Positions 1 to 8,742 of a DNA stretch of 64,000 bases are shown piece by piece (the stretch's first letter is position 1; each line of letters opens with the position of its first letter). Origin of the DNA: Pontibacter vulgaris (GTDB lineage: Bacteria; Bacteroidota; Bacteroidia; Cytophagales; Hymenobacteraceae); assembly GCF_022758145.1 (NCBI RefSeq), contig NZ_JAJVDH010000005.1, forward strand, positions 248,001-312,000, in the 5' to 3' direction. The translations under genes and the position numbers were made by a program. Below the pieces are notes generated by a model, which saw nothing but the letters and a program-made list of their open reading frames with translations, searched no databases and was not told the DNA's origin.

Positions 1-152
1 TTATTCGTATCTACAAGTCGCTGATAAAGAAACAATGCCTGTTGCATGCGCTCTTTCTGAGCAATATAAACAGAAACTTTCCCGGCCACATCCTGCGCCT
101 GTACAGCCGGAATTACCGGCAGCAACCATAAAAGCATTAAAATGCGATACAT
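1..152 (-). CDS. secreted protein of unknown function, N-terminal fragment
   Basis: The minus strand opens with ATG at 152-150 and stays open to the window edge, giving the first 50 residues of a protein that continues outside. It starts MYRILMLLWLLPVIPAVQAQ, a typical signal peptide with likely cleavage after VQA before QD. The next 30 residues are amphipathic (VYIAQKERMQQALFLYQRL), perhaps the start of a helical repeat or coiled coil. Export across the inner membrane is well supported by the signal peptide. Function cannot be judged from the fragment. Confidence 0.6.
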   Translation of the reverse strand, partial: MYRILMLLWLLPVIPAVQAQDVAGKVSVYIAQKERMQQALFLYQRLVDTN

Positions 153-669
153 AGCAGAGAGTGTAAACAACAGTTTCTTTTACTACGCAAAATATGGACG
201 CATGACGGGGCTTACAGCAAGCCAAACCTCTTAAACTAAAACAAAACCTGCAGCTGCTAAGTTTGCCTTCTTAAGAAAAGGGGTAAGCTTGATTTTTGCT
301 GTAGCTTTATAAGTATAAATTAGCAGGAAGATTGAGCTACTTAGGGTCTAGTTTTGCATAAAGTATGTAGGTTACTGTTCGTACTTTAAGTTATATTGGA
401 AGTATACTTTCGGGCTGCTCTGGCCTGAACAAGAATGCAGAAGCCAATTGCCAAAACGTTAAAAGCTACACATAGGTAAGCGGATTCTTTAATCGAAATT
501 GAGTCCTGAAAAGCTGCAGGAAAGCGAGCTGACTGGAGCAGGTTGATTACAAAAAGAAACGAACAATGCAACCGAACCCAAAGTATACAAAGCTAACCTG
601 ATTGCTATTAAAACAAGTATATGCCTACCGGCAACCAGAATATAAAATAATTGATAAGCAAAAAGCTAC
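153..669. other. 517-bp divergent intergenic region
   Basis: This gap separates the minus-strand secreted protein from the plus-strand DUF2461 gene, so promoters for both should lie here. No convincing -33/-7 pair was found. It holds several AAGTATA/TATACTT sites, including the palindromic form near 400. A short minus-strand reading frame at 386-571 has no domain or signal support and is not called. Confidence 0.5.
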
Positions 670-1350
670 ATGGCTGCAACTATAGATAAAGCTACCCTCC
701 GTTTTTTAACCGACCTGAAGCAGAACAATAACCGCGAATGGTTTAATGAAAATAAAAAGCAGTACGACGCTGCCCGCAAAAACTACATCGCTTTCCTGGA
801 TGAGATGCTGAAACAGATGCAGGACTTTGAACCAGTTGCTTACGGGCAGCAAGGCAAAGACCTGGTATTCCGCATTTACCGCGATGTGCGTTTCTCCAAC
901 GACAAGCGCCCTTATAAAGACCATTTTGGAGCTTATATAGCGGAAGGAGGCCGGAAATCTATACTTCCGGGCTACTACCTGCACCTGGCCAGCGGCAATA
1001 ACTCTTTTGTAGCCGGCGGGCTTTGGATGCCACCAGCCGATCAACTAAAAGCCGTACGCCAGGAAATTGATTACAGCCTTGATGAGTTTGAAAGTATACT
1101 TCAGAAGCCGGAGTTTAAAACCAGGTTTGGAAATATATCAGGGGAACAGCTTAAAACCACACCCAAAGGCTATGAAAAGGATAACCCTGCCATAGCATAC
1201 CTGCGCCACAAAAGCTGGAATGCCATTATGCCTATAGATGATAAATTGGTGTTAAGCCCTGATTTTATGAATGTAGTGTTGGATTCTTTCAAAGCTGTAA
1301 AACCATTAAATGATTTCCTGATGGCACCGTTACGGGATATTGGAGAGTAA
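670..1350 (+). CDS. DUF2461 (TIGR02453) family protein
   Basis: This 226-residue protein matches the DUF2461/TIGR02453 family in length and signature. It opens with a helix containing FLTDLKQNNNREWF (residues 12-25). The family core DLVFRIYRDVRFSNDKRPYK lies at about 64-83, followed by DHFGAYI and the GYYLHL strand near 101-106. No signal peptide or membrane segment is present, so it is cytoplasmic. The biochemical role of the family is not established. ATG at 670 fits the family N-terminus. It appears to be monocistronic, with a long gene-free gap after it. Confidence 0.88.
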   Translation: MAATIDKATLRFLTDLKQNNNREWFNENKKQYDAARKNYIAFLDEMLKQMQDFEPVAYGQQGKDLVFRIYRDVRFSNDKRPYKDHFGAYIAEGGRKSILPGYYLHLASGNNSFVAGGLWMPPADQLKAVRQEIDYSLDEFESILQKPEFKTRFGNISGEQLKTTPKGYEKDNPAIAYLRHKSWNAIMPIDDKLVLSPDFMNVVLDSFKAVKPLNDFLMAPLRDIGE

Positions 1351-2027
1351 CTCGGATATTGTTTCGACACTAGGAGAAATCTGGTATAGTTTCATAGCTG
1401 AGGTTTATACTGGCTTTAATTAAGCTATACTTCCATAGTTATCTCTAATCCTGGGAGCTTTACTTGCCTGCTGTTTTATAGTTGCTTTGGCTCGCTCCAA
1501 GCCCGCGAGGGCTCGTCCTCGGGCATCGCGCTGTCTATTGAAGCTGCTCCTCGCCCCGCTGCGGGCTGCCCTTGCGGGCACCGCAACAATAGAAGGCGCT
1601 CAACCCAAGGACTGGAAAGGACACTTCTTCGCAGGCGGTTATGCAACAGGAACTACAAAGCAATAGCTTTTCGAAGTGCACCCAAGACGATTCGATGTTT
1701 GAGCGTTCAACGAGTGGGGGGAGGGGCCCTCGATAAACGAATTGTCTTGATTCTTTTGCTTACAGGGGTGCAGGGGCCCCTTTTAGACTTTCTCATCAAA
1801 GAGAAAAGTGAGGCCCAGCCGGCGAGGCGAAAAGCCTGATCAAAGCCTAGAAGATAAATGTTAAACAGAATATTTACAAAGAACAGTTGAGCTCCCCGCC
1901 TTGGATAAGGAGGGGTTGGGGGTGGTTGGACTACGGCAACTATAAGCAAGACACTCGCAGGAGCTGTGTATACTGCAAGGTCTCTGTTTTAGCTGATTTA
2001 ATAGAAGTGGTTTATCTCTACACCAAT
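1351..2027. repeat. gene-free, GC-rich stretch, possible dispersed repeat remnants
   Basis: No gene is supported across this 677-bp gap. From about 1490 to 1600 it is clearly richer in G+C than its surroundings and is made of short inverted blocks (GCCCGCGAGGGC, GCCCTTGCGGGC, CCCGCTGCGGG). From 1715 to 1790 two GGGGCCC blocks flank a spacer. At 1890-1930 there is an inverted pair of the CTCCCC...GGAGGGG type followed by TTGGGGGTGGTTGG. The last resembles small intergenic palindromic repeats common in Bacteroidota genomes (recollection, not searched). No transposase remnant can be read. Confidence 0.45.
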
Positions 2028-3005
2028 TTAGAAAGGAGCAGTTTTTAAAACCTCAGGGTTGGCAATATTGGCAGGTTGGCCTTCGGCAAAAGAGATGATA
2101 TTTTCAAAAGCTTTGCGGAAGTATAACTCGTAGCTGTTCTTCTCAACGTAGCCAAGGTGAGGCGTGCAGATTACGTTTGGCATTTGTAACAGCGGATGGT
2201 TCTGATCATAGATTGGTTCAGATTCATAAACATCCAGCGCAGCAAAACCAGGACGGCCATTTTGTAGCGCAACTTCCAACGCACCTTCTTCAACCAGTTC
2301 TGCACGGCTGATGTTTACCAGTATTGCCTCCGGTTTTATCAGGGCCAGGTCATTGGCTTTCACAATGCTTTTGGTAGTCTCGGTAAGTCGTAAATGCAGG
2401 CTCACAATATCAGCCCGCGAAAAGAAATCCTGCTTGCTGGCTGCAACCATAAACCCGTCTGCTTCGGCTAATTTTCTTGAGCTTTCGCTGCCCCAAACTA
2501 TAACATCCGCTTCAAAAGCTTTGGCGTATGCCGCTATGCGCTTTCCGATTTTTCCGTAGCCCCAGATGCCTGTCAGTTTGCCTTTTATAGAGCTGCCGAT
2601 ATTTACCTGCCATTTACCTTCTTTCATGGCTTGAATGGCTTGTGGCAATTGCCGGGCGGCATTCATGATAAGTGCCCAGGCCAGTTCTGCAGGCGCAACC
2701 GGCGAGCCAACGCCTTCTGCTACGGCAACATGATGCCTGGTGCAGGCATCCAAATCGAGGTGGTTTGCTATTTTGCCGGTCTGGCTGATGAGCTTCAGAT
2801 TGGGCAGTTTCGAAAGCAATGCTTCCGTTATAGCGGTTCTTTCGCGGGTCAGCACCAGCACATCTGCTGTAGCAAAGCGCCTGGCCAATTCCTCAGTTTC
2901 TGTAACCGTTTCGTTGTAAACAGTTACTTCGTGCCCGGCAAGTAGTTTAAAGCAGTCAAGTGTGCGGACAACATCCTGGTAATCGTCCGGGATAATAATG
3001 TGCAT
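2028..3005 (-). CDS. D-2-hydroxyacid dehydrogenase family protein
   Basis: This 325-residue cytoplasmic protein has the architecture of D-isomer-specific 2-hydroxyacid dehydrogenases. The split N-terminal substrate domain surrounds a Rossmann NAD-binding domain with GYGKIG at 149-154. The catalytic triad is visible as Arg234 in NISRAEL, Glu263 in YESEP and His283 in CTPHLG. The family reduces 2-keto acids or oxidises D-2-hydroxyacids with NAD(P), and the substrate cannot be deduced. The ATG lies 12 bp after the stop of the upstream putative peptidase on the same strand, so the two are probably co-transcribed. A phosphoglycerate dehydrogenase (SerA) role is possible but no ACT domain is present. 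Confidence 0.88.
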   Translation of the reverse strand: MHIIIPDDYQDVVRTLDCFKLLAGHEVTVYNETVTETEELARRFATADVLVLTRERTAITEALLSKLPNLKLISQTGKIANHLDLDACTRHHVAVAEGVGSPVAPAELAWALIMNAARQLPQAIQAMKEGKWQVNIGSSIKGKLTGIWGYGKIGKRIAAYAKAFEADVIVWGSESSRKLAEADGFMVAASKQDFFSRADIVSLHLRLTETTKSIVKANDLALIKPEAILVNISRAELVEEGALEVALQNGRPGFAALDVYESEPIYDQNHPLLQMPNVICTPHLGYVEKNSYELYFRKAFENIISFAEGQPANIANPEVLKTAPF

Positions 3006-3017
3006 ATTGCGGTATTA

Positions 3018-4088
3018 TTAATTCTTGTGTTGCGATGCTGCAGCCTCTACTTTTTTCAGGTATGCAATGGCCTGATCGGAGAAAACAAAAGGTTTGGTTT
3101 TGTCTTTTTTAGCTGCCTTGTTGTAAAGATAAATGAACTGGAAAGGGTTCTGGATATTTTTAACGAGTTTTTCACGCAAGCCATTCCGCTCGATAATATC
3201 AGCCATGTAAAAGCCCGGAATGTGTCCGCTCATACTTGTAACCTGTTGCCTGATCTCGTTATTGCTATAGTTTTTGTTTCCTGCCGAGATATTTCTGATG
3301 GCTTCATCAACCATTGGTAAAGCTTTTTGGCCTGCCTGCAGCATGTATTCACCAAATTTCATCTCTTCCGGCATACCCGGCGAGGAAGTAAGTTTCTTGT
3401 CGATCAGGTCGGGTGCACCCTCGTTCATCAGCAAATTCAGCATATAAAACAGGCTTTTGTCTTTTTCAGCAACGTCATACTTTTTAGGCTCCCAAAGCAG
3501 GTGGTGTATCTCATGTCCGGCTAAAATGCCAGGCTTTATCTTATCAAAGTTGTAGCTGCCCCAAAGGTTAAGGATGAGATTTCCGCTCTGAGCAACAGCA
3601 TCGTTATCCAAGGCGATGAAGTAAATAGTGGTTTCCGGCTTCTGGTTCTGCAATTTTTTCGGGAGCATGGTAAAGCACTTCTCGTACATGGCAGCGAGGT
3701 AAGCCTGTTTATCAGAAGTTATACCTGCAAAATATTGGCGTAAAGCGTGCTCGTTGGCTTTGTACTGATGGATGGTATAAGTGAGGTAATTCTGTTGCGA
3801 GTTTTGTAACCTTTTCTGAAGTATACTGTCATTCTTGGGCATGTACACAATCTCCATCGTCTTTCTGTACCGCTCCAGGAAAGCATCGGTATGGGCCATG
3901 TTTTTGATGTAAAGCCTGTTTCCTTCCATGTTCAGAAAAGCTTTCCAGGTTGTAGGGCTAATGGATTTTCCCTGCTTCAGGCTATCTGTGAGTTCGAAGT
4001 ATCGAACTACGGCTGCTCCGTCTATCGTCTGGGCCATCATGCAGTGGGAGGCAGTAAACAGTAGTATAAGCGTAAAAAGTTTTTTCAT
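3018..4088 (-). CDS. putative secreted zinc-dependent peptidase (DUF5700-like)
   Basis: The 356-residue product starts with a signal peptide (MKKLFTLILLFTASHCMMAQ) and carries an HExxH zinc motif, HEIHH at 192-196. Glu223 in MNEGAPD, about 27 residues later, is positioned as a third ligand in a gluzincin-like arrangement. The layout resembles the family annotated as a putative zinc peptidase (DUF5700); that name is from memory. It is probably periplasmic or exported. The substrate is unknown. The downstream dehydrogenase begins 12 bp after its stop, suggesting an operon, though no functional link is obvious. Confidence 0.7.
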   Translation of the reverse strand: MKKLFTLILLFTASHCMMAQTIDGAAVVRYFELTDSLKQGKSISPTTWKAFLNMEGNRLYIKNMAHTDAFLERYRKTMEIVYMPKNDSILQKRLQNSQQNYLTYTIHQYKANEHALRQYFAGITSDKQAYLAAMYEKCFTMLPKKLQNQKPETTIYFIALDNDAVAQSGNLILNLWGSYNFDKIKPGILAGHEIHHLLWEPKKYDVAEKDKSLFYMLNLLMNEGAPDLIDKKLTSSPGMPEEMKFGEYMLQAGQKALPMVDEAIRNISAGNKNYSNNEIRQQVTSMSGHIPGFYMADIIERNGLREKLVKNIQNPFQFIYLYNKAAKKDKTKPFVFSDQAIAYLKKVEAAASQHKN

Positions 4089-4370
4089 GAGAAAGAAGTT
4101 TGTTTAGGGTGTAGGAAGTATAATTAGGGGGCTTGTTAGATGGTAAATTGCTTCAGGCTTTAATTTTGGTTGCTTTGGTACGCTTATTACCCGATTGGTT
4201 TTCTTCATTAGCTAGTTTAAACAGCTTCTGTGGTTTAATGGTCATAGCTGGAAGTTATAGTTCGGTGAAACTATGGCTAGAAGCAGTCAAGTCTGATTCT
4301 TGTGCCAAAAAGACTAAATACAATATAGTGAAAATATAATACAGGTCTATAAGTATAAAGCAGCTTTGTT

Positions 4371-5702
4371 TCACTCAGCTAAGTTCGGTTGTTTCTGGCG
4401 TTGGCGGTATAAGTATAGCTCTACCAAAACCCACAGAAAAACGATGGTATATTCAAGGGCTACCAGTGCCAGGTCTTCGTGGTAATTGTTGGTGCGGTAG
4501 TTGGCATAACTCAGGAAGGCAAGCCCCGACCACACTACGGCGTAGCGAAAATTGCTCATGGCTGTAAGTGCTATAAGCGTAGTGATGTACCAGGGGTGCA
4601 CCGTTGTAGCCAGAAACAGATAAATTGTAAGGGCGGCTGCCATATAGCCTGCCAATCTTCGCAAAGAGCCCAGCTTTTTAACAGCAGCCATACTTAGCAC
4701 TATCACCAATGTAGCCAAAGAAAGCAACGGCCCGATAACAGCAATCTGGTTATAACCCGAAATCCTGAAGCCAACCCAGCGGAGCAGGTAATAAATACTG
4801 GCATTAAACTCGAAACGCTGGAAGTATAGATTTATACTTTGGAAGAAATGGCTGATAACGGCAGGAGTAACCAGCGGCAGAAAAACCAGCACGAGTACGA
4901 GCCCAAGTATAGCTGCAAAACCAATAAACCTTTTGTAACCTAACCTGCGAAGTATAAATGGCAAAAAAAGAAACGGGAGCAATTTGGTAGCAATAGCCAG
5001 CCCTAATGCCGCACCTGCCCACAGGTAGCGCCTATAGTGCAGTAAGTATAATGCCAGCAGCACAAAAAACAGCATCAGTGCTTCGAAGTGCAGGTTGCCG
5101 GTTAGCTCAAGTATAACCAGCGGGTTCAGGGCGTACAGCAGCACCGACTTATCCGACAGGCCCATTTTGCGGAGCAGTTTCAGTAGCAGAAGTATATTCC
5201 CTGCATCGGCCAGCAGCAACACTACCCGCATCGTAACTATACTTGCAAGTATATTGCCACCAGCTAATTTTTCGGCCAGCCAGAAAACGCCTTGCGCTAC
5301 AGGAGGGTAAACGGAGTAGTAATCCGGTGAATTGAGTTGCCGGAAAAGTGCTTGTGTAATGCCTGGAACAGGAGCCGCTTCAGCAGAAAAATAAAAAGAG
5401 GGCAGATGCAGGTAAGGGTTTTCGCCAGCCATTAATAATCGCCCATCCCAGATAAACCGGAAATAATCATCGGAAAGGGCTGGCACGGCAAACAGCAAAA
5501 TCAGCCTGAAAGTAATGGCAGCGCCAATGCCCTGCCAGATACTGAAACGCTGGTTAATAAGATAAACATAGCCTGCAAAAACAATAGCATAAAGTATAAA
5601 TAGCTGCACAAATTGCTGGCGTGGCGTAGCGTAACCAAGCGCTGCATAAGCCAGCGCAGAAATTAAAAGCAGCCCATAAATAACAACCTGTTTTTTGCCC
5701 AT
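4371..5702 (-). CDS. multi-span GT-C type glycosyltransferase (GT87/DUF2029-like)
   Basis: The 443-residue protein is almost entirely hydrophobic, with roughly ten to twelve predicted membrane spans. It carries features of polyprenyl-phosphate-sugar dependent GT-C transferases: an early acidic loop (SDDYFRFIWDGRLLMAGENP, about 76-95) and a DYYSVYPPVAQ loop near 125-135. Bacterial relatives transfer mannose or other sugars from a lipid-phosphate donor outside the membrane. It is the last gene of a three-gene operon. Its ATG is 2 bp past the stop of the GT2 gene, which itself follows a DPM1-like GT2. A lipid-linked sugar donor made by the first enzyme could feed this one, which is an inference from order. 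Confidence 0.78.
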   Translation of the reverse strand: MGKKQVVIYGLLLISALAYAALGYATPRQQFVQLFILYAIVFAGYVYLINQRFSIWQGIGAAITFRLILLFAVPALSDDYFRFIWDGRLLMAGENPYLHLPSFYFSAEAAPVPGITQALFRQLNSPDYYSVYPPVAQGVFWLAEKLAGGNILASIVTMRVVLLLADAGNILLLLKLLRKMGLSDKSVLLYALNPLVILELTGNLHFEALMLFFVLLALYLLHYRRYLWAGAALGLAIATKLLPFLFLPFILRRLGYKRFIGFAAILGLVLVLVFLPLVTPAVISHFFQSINLYFQRFEFNASIYYLLRWVGFRISGYNQIAVIGPLLSLATLVIVLSMAAVKKLGSLRRLAGYMAAALTIYLFLATTVHPWYITTLIALTAMSNFRYAVVWSGLAFLSYANYRTNNYHEDLALVALEYTIVFLWVLVELYLYRQRQKQPNLAE

Positions 5703-5704
5703 AC

Positions 5705-7159
5705 TTACACGCGCCGGCTATGAAAAAGGGAGTAAAAGAAAACAGTGCCAAACCCAAGTACCAGCATCACATGAAAAGGCAGCAAACCAAAATCACGTAG
5801 CTGTATGCCTGCTGCAATGCCATAGCAAAAGTACACGGCCAGCATTCCTTCCAGCACTGTAATCGGGTTTATACTTTCTATTCTATAACCTTGTTTCTGC
5901 CAGCTATCGCTCCGGTGCACTATATTATACTTGGGCGTCCGGATAAAAGGGGTTTTGTGGCCAATGTAGCCTTCCAGCACAGCCAGGCTGTTGTGCAGCG
6001 AAAGCCCCATAGACATGCTCAGAAACATGAAAAAATCAGGTATAAATCTTACTGTTTTTTGCCTGCGAAGCGATGTCCAGTAAAAATAAATAAGGGCAAC
6101 CAGGCTAAGTATAAGTAATGAACCTGTTTTAAACAAAAATGCCAGTTGCGGTTGCTGATGCTTGATAAAAAGAACCGGCACACTAAGTATAGCCGTGAAT
6201 AGCACGCATACAAACACGCTGCTGTTAAGCAAATGGAAGACAGCATGCAGTTTTGTAAGCCAGGATACTGGGGCCCGCAATACGGTAAAGAGATGTTTTC
6301 GGGAAGTTTCGGCAGCGCCTTTTGTCCAGCGGAACTGTTGTGATTTAAGTGCGCCCATCGTGGCCGGTAATTCTGCCGGAGCGGTTACATTTTCGAGGTA
6401 TTTAAATTTCCAGCCTTTCAGTTGGGCACGGTAGCTCAGGTCGAGGTCTTCGGTGAGGGTATCGGCTTGCCAGCCACCGGCATCCTGTATGCAGCTTTTA
6501 CGCCACACGCCGGCCGTGCCATTAAAGTTTAAAAAATGGCCCCCGGTTGCGCGCCCAGTTTGTTCCACGGTAAAGTGTGCATTCAGCCCGAAGGCCTGCA
6601 ACCTGGTCAGCAACGAATAATTGCTGTTCAGGTGCCCCCAGCGGGCTTGTACTACACCAATTTGGACATCCGTAAAAGCCGGAATTGTCTTCTTCAGGAA
6701 ATCCGGAGGAGGTACAAAATCAGCATCAAAAATAGCGATGAAGTCGCCGGTTGCGGAGGTTAAGCCATGCTGCAAGGCGCCGGCTTTGTAGCCCTCGCGG
6801 TTGCGGCGCTGTATATGTTGGATGTTCAGGCCAAGTTGCCCGTAATGTTCTGCTTTTTCCCGGATAAGCTGGTAGGTATCGTCGGTGGAATCATCGAGCA
6901 GCTGTATCTGGAGTTTTTCGGATGGATAATCGAAGGCAGCCACAGCATCCATGAGTCGTTCTATTACATACCGTTCGTTATAAACCGGCAACTGTACGGT
7001 TACGCTGGGCCAATTGGTTATACTTTGCAGGTCAGGGCTGGTTCGTGGTTTGCGGAGGCGGTAAAGTATGGTAAGGTGCAGCTGTGCCATACTATAGCTG
7101 AAGATAAATGCCAGGCAGATGCCGTAGAGCAGTAGCACGATCAGGTCCAGCGTTCCCAT
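5705..7159 (-). CDS. membrane GT2 glycosyltransferase, cellulose-synthase-like
   Basis: This 484-residue processive-type GT2 has an N-terminal membrane segment and a catalytic domain with VTVQLPVYNERYVIERL (about 52-68), DDSTDD and the DxD motif in AIFDADFVPPP. It also has TEDLDLSYRAQLKGW and the QQFRW motif typical of BcsA/CrdS/mannan synthase-like enzymes. Four or so C-terminal membrane spans follow. It should polymerise or transfer a sugar from a nucleotide donor at the inner membrane. There is no PilZ domain, unlike BcsA. It sits 5 bp after the preceding GT2 gene and 2 bp before the GT-C gene, which strongly indicates co-transcription. The product polymer or glycolipid is unknown. Confidence 0.86.
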   Translation of the reverse strand: MGTLDLIVLLLYGICLAFIFSYSMAQLHLTILYRLRKPRTSPDLQSITNWPSVTVQLPVYNERYVIERLMDAVAAFDYPSEKLQIQLLDDSTDDTYQLIREKAEHYGQLGLNIQHIQRRNREGYKAGALQHGLTSATGDFIAIFDADFVPPPDFLKKTIPAFTDVQIGVVQARWGHLNSNYSLLTRLQAFGLNAHFTVEQTGRATGGHFLNFNGTAGVWRKSCIQDAGGWQADTLTEDLDLSYRAQLKGWKFKYLENVTAPAELPATMGALKSQQFRWTKGAAETSRKHLFTVLRAPVSWLTKLHAVFHLLNSSVFVCVLFTAILSVPVLFIKHQQPQLAFLFKTGSLLILSLVALIYFYWTSLRRQKTVRFIPDFFMFLSMSMGLSLHNSLAVLEGYIGHKTPFIRTPKYNIVHRSDSWQKQGYRIESINPITVLEGMLAVYFCYGIAAGIQLRDFGLLPFHVMLVLGFGTVFFYSLFHSRRV

Positions 7160-7164
7160 AGGTT

Positions 7165-7857
7165 TTACAAGTATTTAAAGATAGTAAAAATGATCTTGTA
7201 ACCTGCCAGTACAGTACCTTTTACCGTACCCGAAACTTTAGATACCCCGATGCGCTTGCGGTAACTTACAGGCACTTCTACATACTTTACTTTCTGTTTC
7301 GCTGCTTTGGCCTGCATTTCTACCGTCCAGCCATAGTTGCGGTCCTGCATGCCCAGCGCCAGCAGCGTTCCCATTCTGATTGCCCTGAAAGGCCCGAGAT
7401 CGGTATACTTTACGCCATAAAGCCAGCGCAGTAGGGTAGTGGCCAGCCAGTTGCCAAATATCTGTTGTGGCAACATAGCGCCACGTTGCCTGTTACCCAG
7501 CGCCCGCGACCCGATCACCATATCTGCTTTACCGGCAAGTATAGGCTGCAGTATTTGCGGCATTTCTTCGGGATAATCCGAGTAATCTCCATCCAGGAAA
7601 ACAAGGATATCTGGACGGCTGGAAGCGGGTTTAGCTAAAGTATACGCAATGCCTTTCAGGCAGGCGTTTCCGTAACCGGCAAGGGGCTGGTGCAAAACGG
7701 TAGCCCCGGCAATTTGTGCTATTTCAGCAGTACGGTCAGTAGAGTTGTTGTTTACCACGATCACTTCATCAACCAAGCCAGCAGGTATAGCAGAGATTAC
7801 CTTTGCGATAGAATTTTCTTCGTTGTAAGCAGGAATAATAACGTTGATGCGTGGCAT
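7165..7857 (-). CDS. GT2 glycosyltransferase, polyprenol-phosphate-sugar synthase-like
   Basis: This 230-residue soluble GT2 domain begins MPRINVIIPAYNEENSIAKV and has the DxD site in FLDGDYSDYPEEM. It resembles DPM1-type synthases that load mannose or glucose onto polyprenyl phosphate, without the C-terminal membrane domain of GtrB-type enzymes. An in-frame GTG start at 7875 would add six residues. The ATG at 7857-7855 is preferred because the family motif starts at once, and because a -7-like box lies at 7875-7882. It is the first gene of the three-gene glycosyltransferase operon running down to 4371. Confidence 0.85.
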   Translation of the reverse strand: MPRINVIIPAYNEENSIAKVISAIPAGLVDEVIVVNNNSTDRTAEIAQIAGATVLHQPLAGYGNACLKGIAYTLAKPASSRPDILVFLDGDYSDYPEEMPQILQPILAGKADMVIGSRALGNRQRGAMLPQQIFGNWLATTLLRWLYGVKYTDLGPFRAIRMGTLLALGMQDRNYGWTVEMQAKAAKQKVKYVEVPVSYRKRIGVSKVSGTVKGTVLAGYKIIFTIFKYL

Positions 7858-8188
7858 AGAAAACGGAACAGCCACAAATATGGCAATTTATACTTTAGAG
7901 CTTGTTTAAATTCATGTTTTATGCCGCAAACTGATTTCGAAAGAACCAATGTTAGCTTGCGAAAACGAAATTTTAGCATGTTCTCAATGCATAAGTATAG
8001 TTTTATACTTTAAAGCAGAATCTGGAAGTATAACTTTTGTGGAAGTAAATGGTTTGTAGCGACAGAAAAACAGACTAAGCATCTATATTTTATTACGATT
8101 GTAAAGTATAGATTAACTTCAGGCACTAAACATTTAGAGACTTGCATTCCGTTAAAGCAAAAGATAAAAAGTAAAGCATATAAATAGC
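7858..8188. other. divergent intergenic region rich in AAGTATA sites
   Basis: This gap of about 330 bp divides the minus-strand glycosyltransferase operon from the plus-strand peroxiredoxin gene. It contains five or six AAGTATA/TATACTT copies. One inverted pair has a 4-nt spacer (AAGTATA, GTTT, TATACTT, about 7994-8011). No gene is visible. Confidence 0.5.
7875..7882 (-). promoter_or_regulatory. possible -7 box of the glycosyltransferase operon
   Basis: On the minus strand the octamer CATATTTG matches the Bacteroidota -7 consensus TAnnTTTG at all but the first position. It ends 18 bp before the preferred ATG at 7857. No clean TTG -33 element was identified, so this is a weak call made mainly because it bears on the start choice. 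Confidence 0.3.
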
Positions 8189-8665
8189 ATGGCTACAGAA
8201 AGTATAAAAGCAGGAGATAAAGCCCCGGATTTTGAATTACAGCAGCAGGATGGCAGCACCTTCCGCTTGTATGATATATTGAAAACAAAGAGCGTGGTGC
8301 TATACTTCTACCCGAAAGATAACACCCCGGGCTGCACCAAACAGGCTTGCGAATTCCGCGATCAGTATGAAGTTTTTAAAGAATATGGCGCCGAAGTTGT
8401 AGGCATCAGTTCCGATAGTGAGGTATCGCACGAGAAGTTCGGTCAGGTGCATCGCTTGCCTTTTGTGCTGCTCAGCGACAAAGGCGGGCGCATCCGGAAA
8501 TTATTTGGCGTGCCACGGACTATGGGCATCGTGCCGGGCCGGGTTACTTACGTAATAGATCAGCAGGGCACGGTGCGCTTTGTGTTTAACTCGCTTACCA
8601 AACCGTTAGAGCATGTAAACAAAGTGCTGGAAGTATTAAAATGCCTGGGCGCAGCCGAAGTATAA
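8189..8665 (+). CDS. bcp: thioredoxin-dependent peroxiredoxin, Bcp/PrxQ type
   Basis: This 158-residue cytoplasmic protein carries the Bcp/PrxQ signature. It has GDKAPDFELQQQDG near the N-terminus and VVLYFYPKDNTPGCTKQAC at about 36-54. The peroxidatic cysteine sits in PGCTKQ, and the resolving cysteine five residues later in QACEFRD. The family reduces hydrogen peroxide and organic peroxides using thioredoxin. The length and start match the family. It stands alone, upstream of a strong bidirectional hairpin shared with the convergent lipoprotein gene. Confidence 0.94.
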   Translation: MATESIKAGDKAPDFELQQQDGSTFRLYDILKTKSVVLYFYPKDNTPGCTKQACEFRDQYEVFKEYGAEVVGISSDSEVSHEKFGQVHRLPFVLLSDKGGRIRKLFGVPRTMGIVPGRVTYVIDQQGTVRFVFNSLTKPLEHVNKVLEVLKCLGAAEV

Positions 8666-8681
8666 ATGCTTGGGTTGTGGC

Positions 8682-8726
8682 AATCAAAAAAGGCTTCTCT
8701 GTAAACCGGAGAAGCCTTTTTTGATT
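8682..8726. terminator. bidirectional intrinsic terminator
   Basis: A perfect inverted repeat with 18-bp arms (AATCAAAAAAGGCTTCTC and its complement) and a 9-nt loop lies between convergent genes. A and T tracts on its two outer sides allow it to end transcription in both directions. Confidence 0.88.
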
Positions 8727-8742
8727 CAAATTGAAGTATAAA

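Noticed and set aside
386..571. 61-residue minus-strand frame in the first divergent gap
   Set aside because: No signal, domain, ribosome site or coding-like composition; the gap is expected to be regulatory.
1707..1949. 80-residue frame in the GC-rich gap
   Set aside because: It is rich in Pro/Arg and coincides with palindromic repeat blocks, so it is better explained as non-coding repeat material.
4133..4339. 68-residue plus-strand frame with a hydrophobic start
   Set aside because: It sits in a short gap between two minus-strand genes, has no family support and ends in a lysine-rich tail typical of chance frames.
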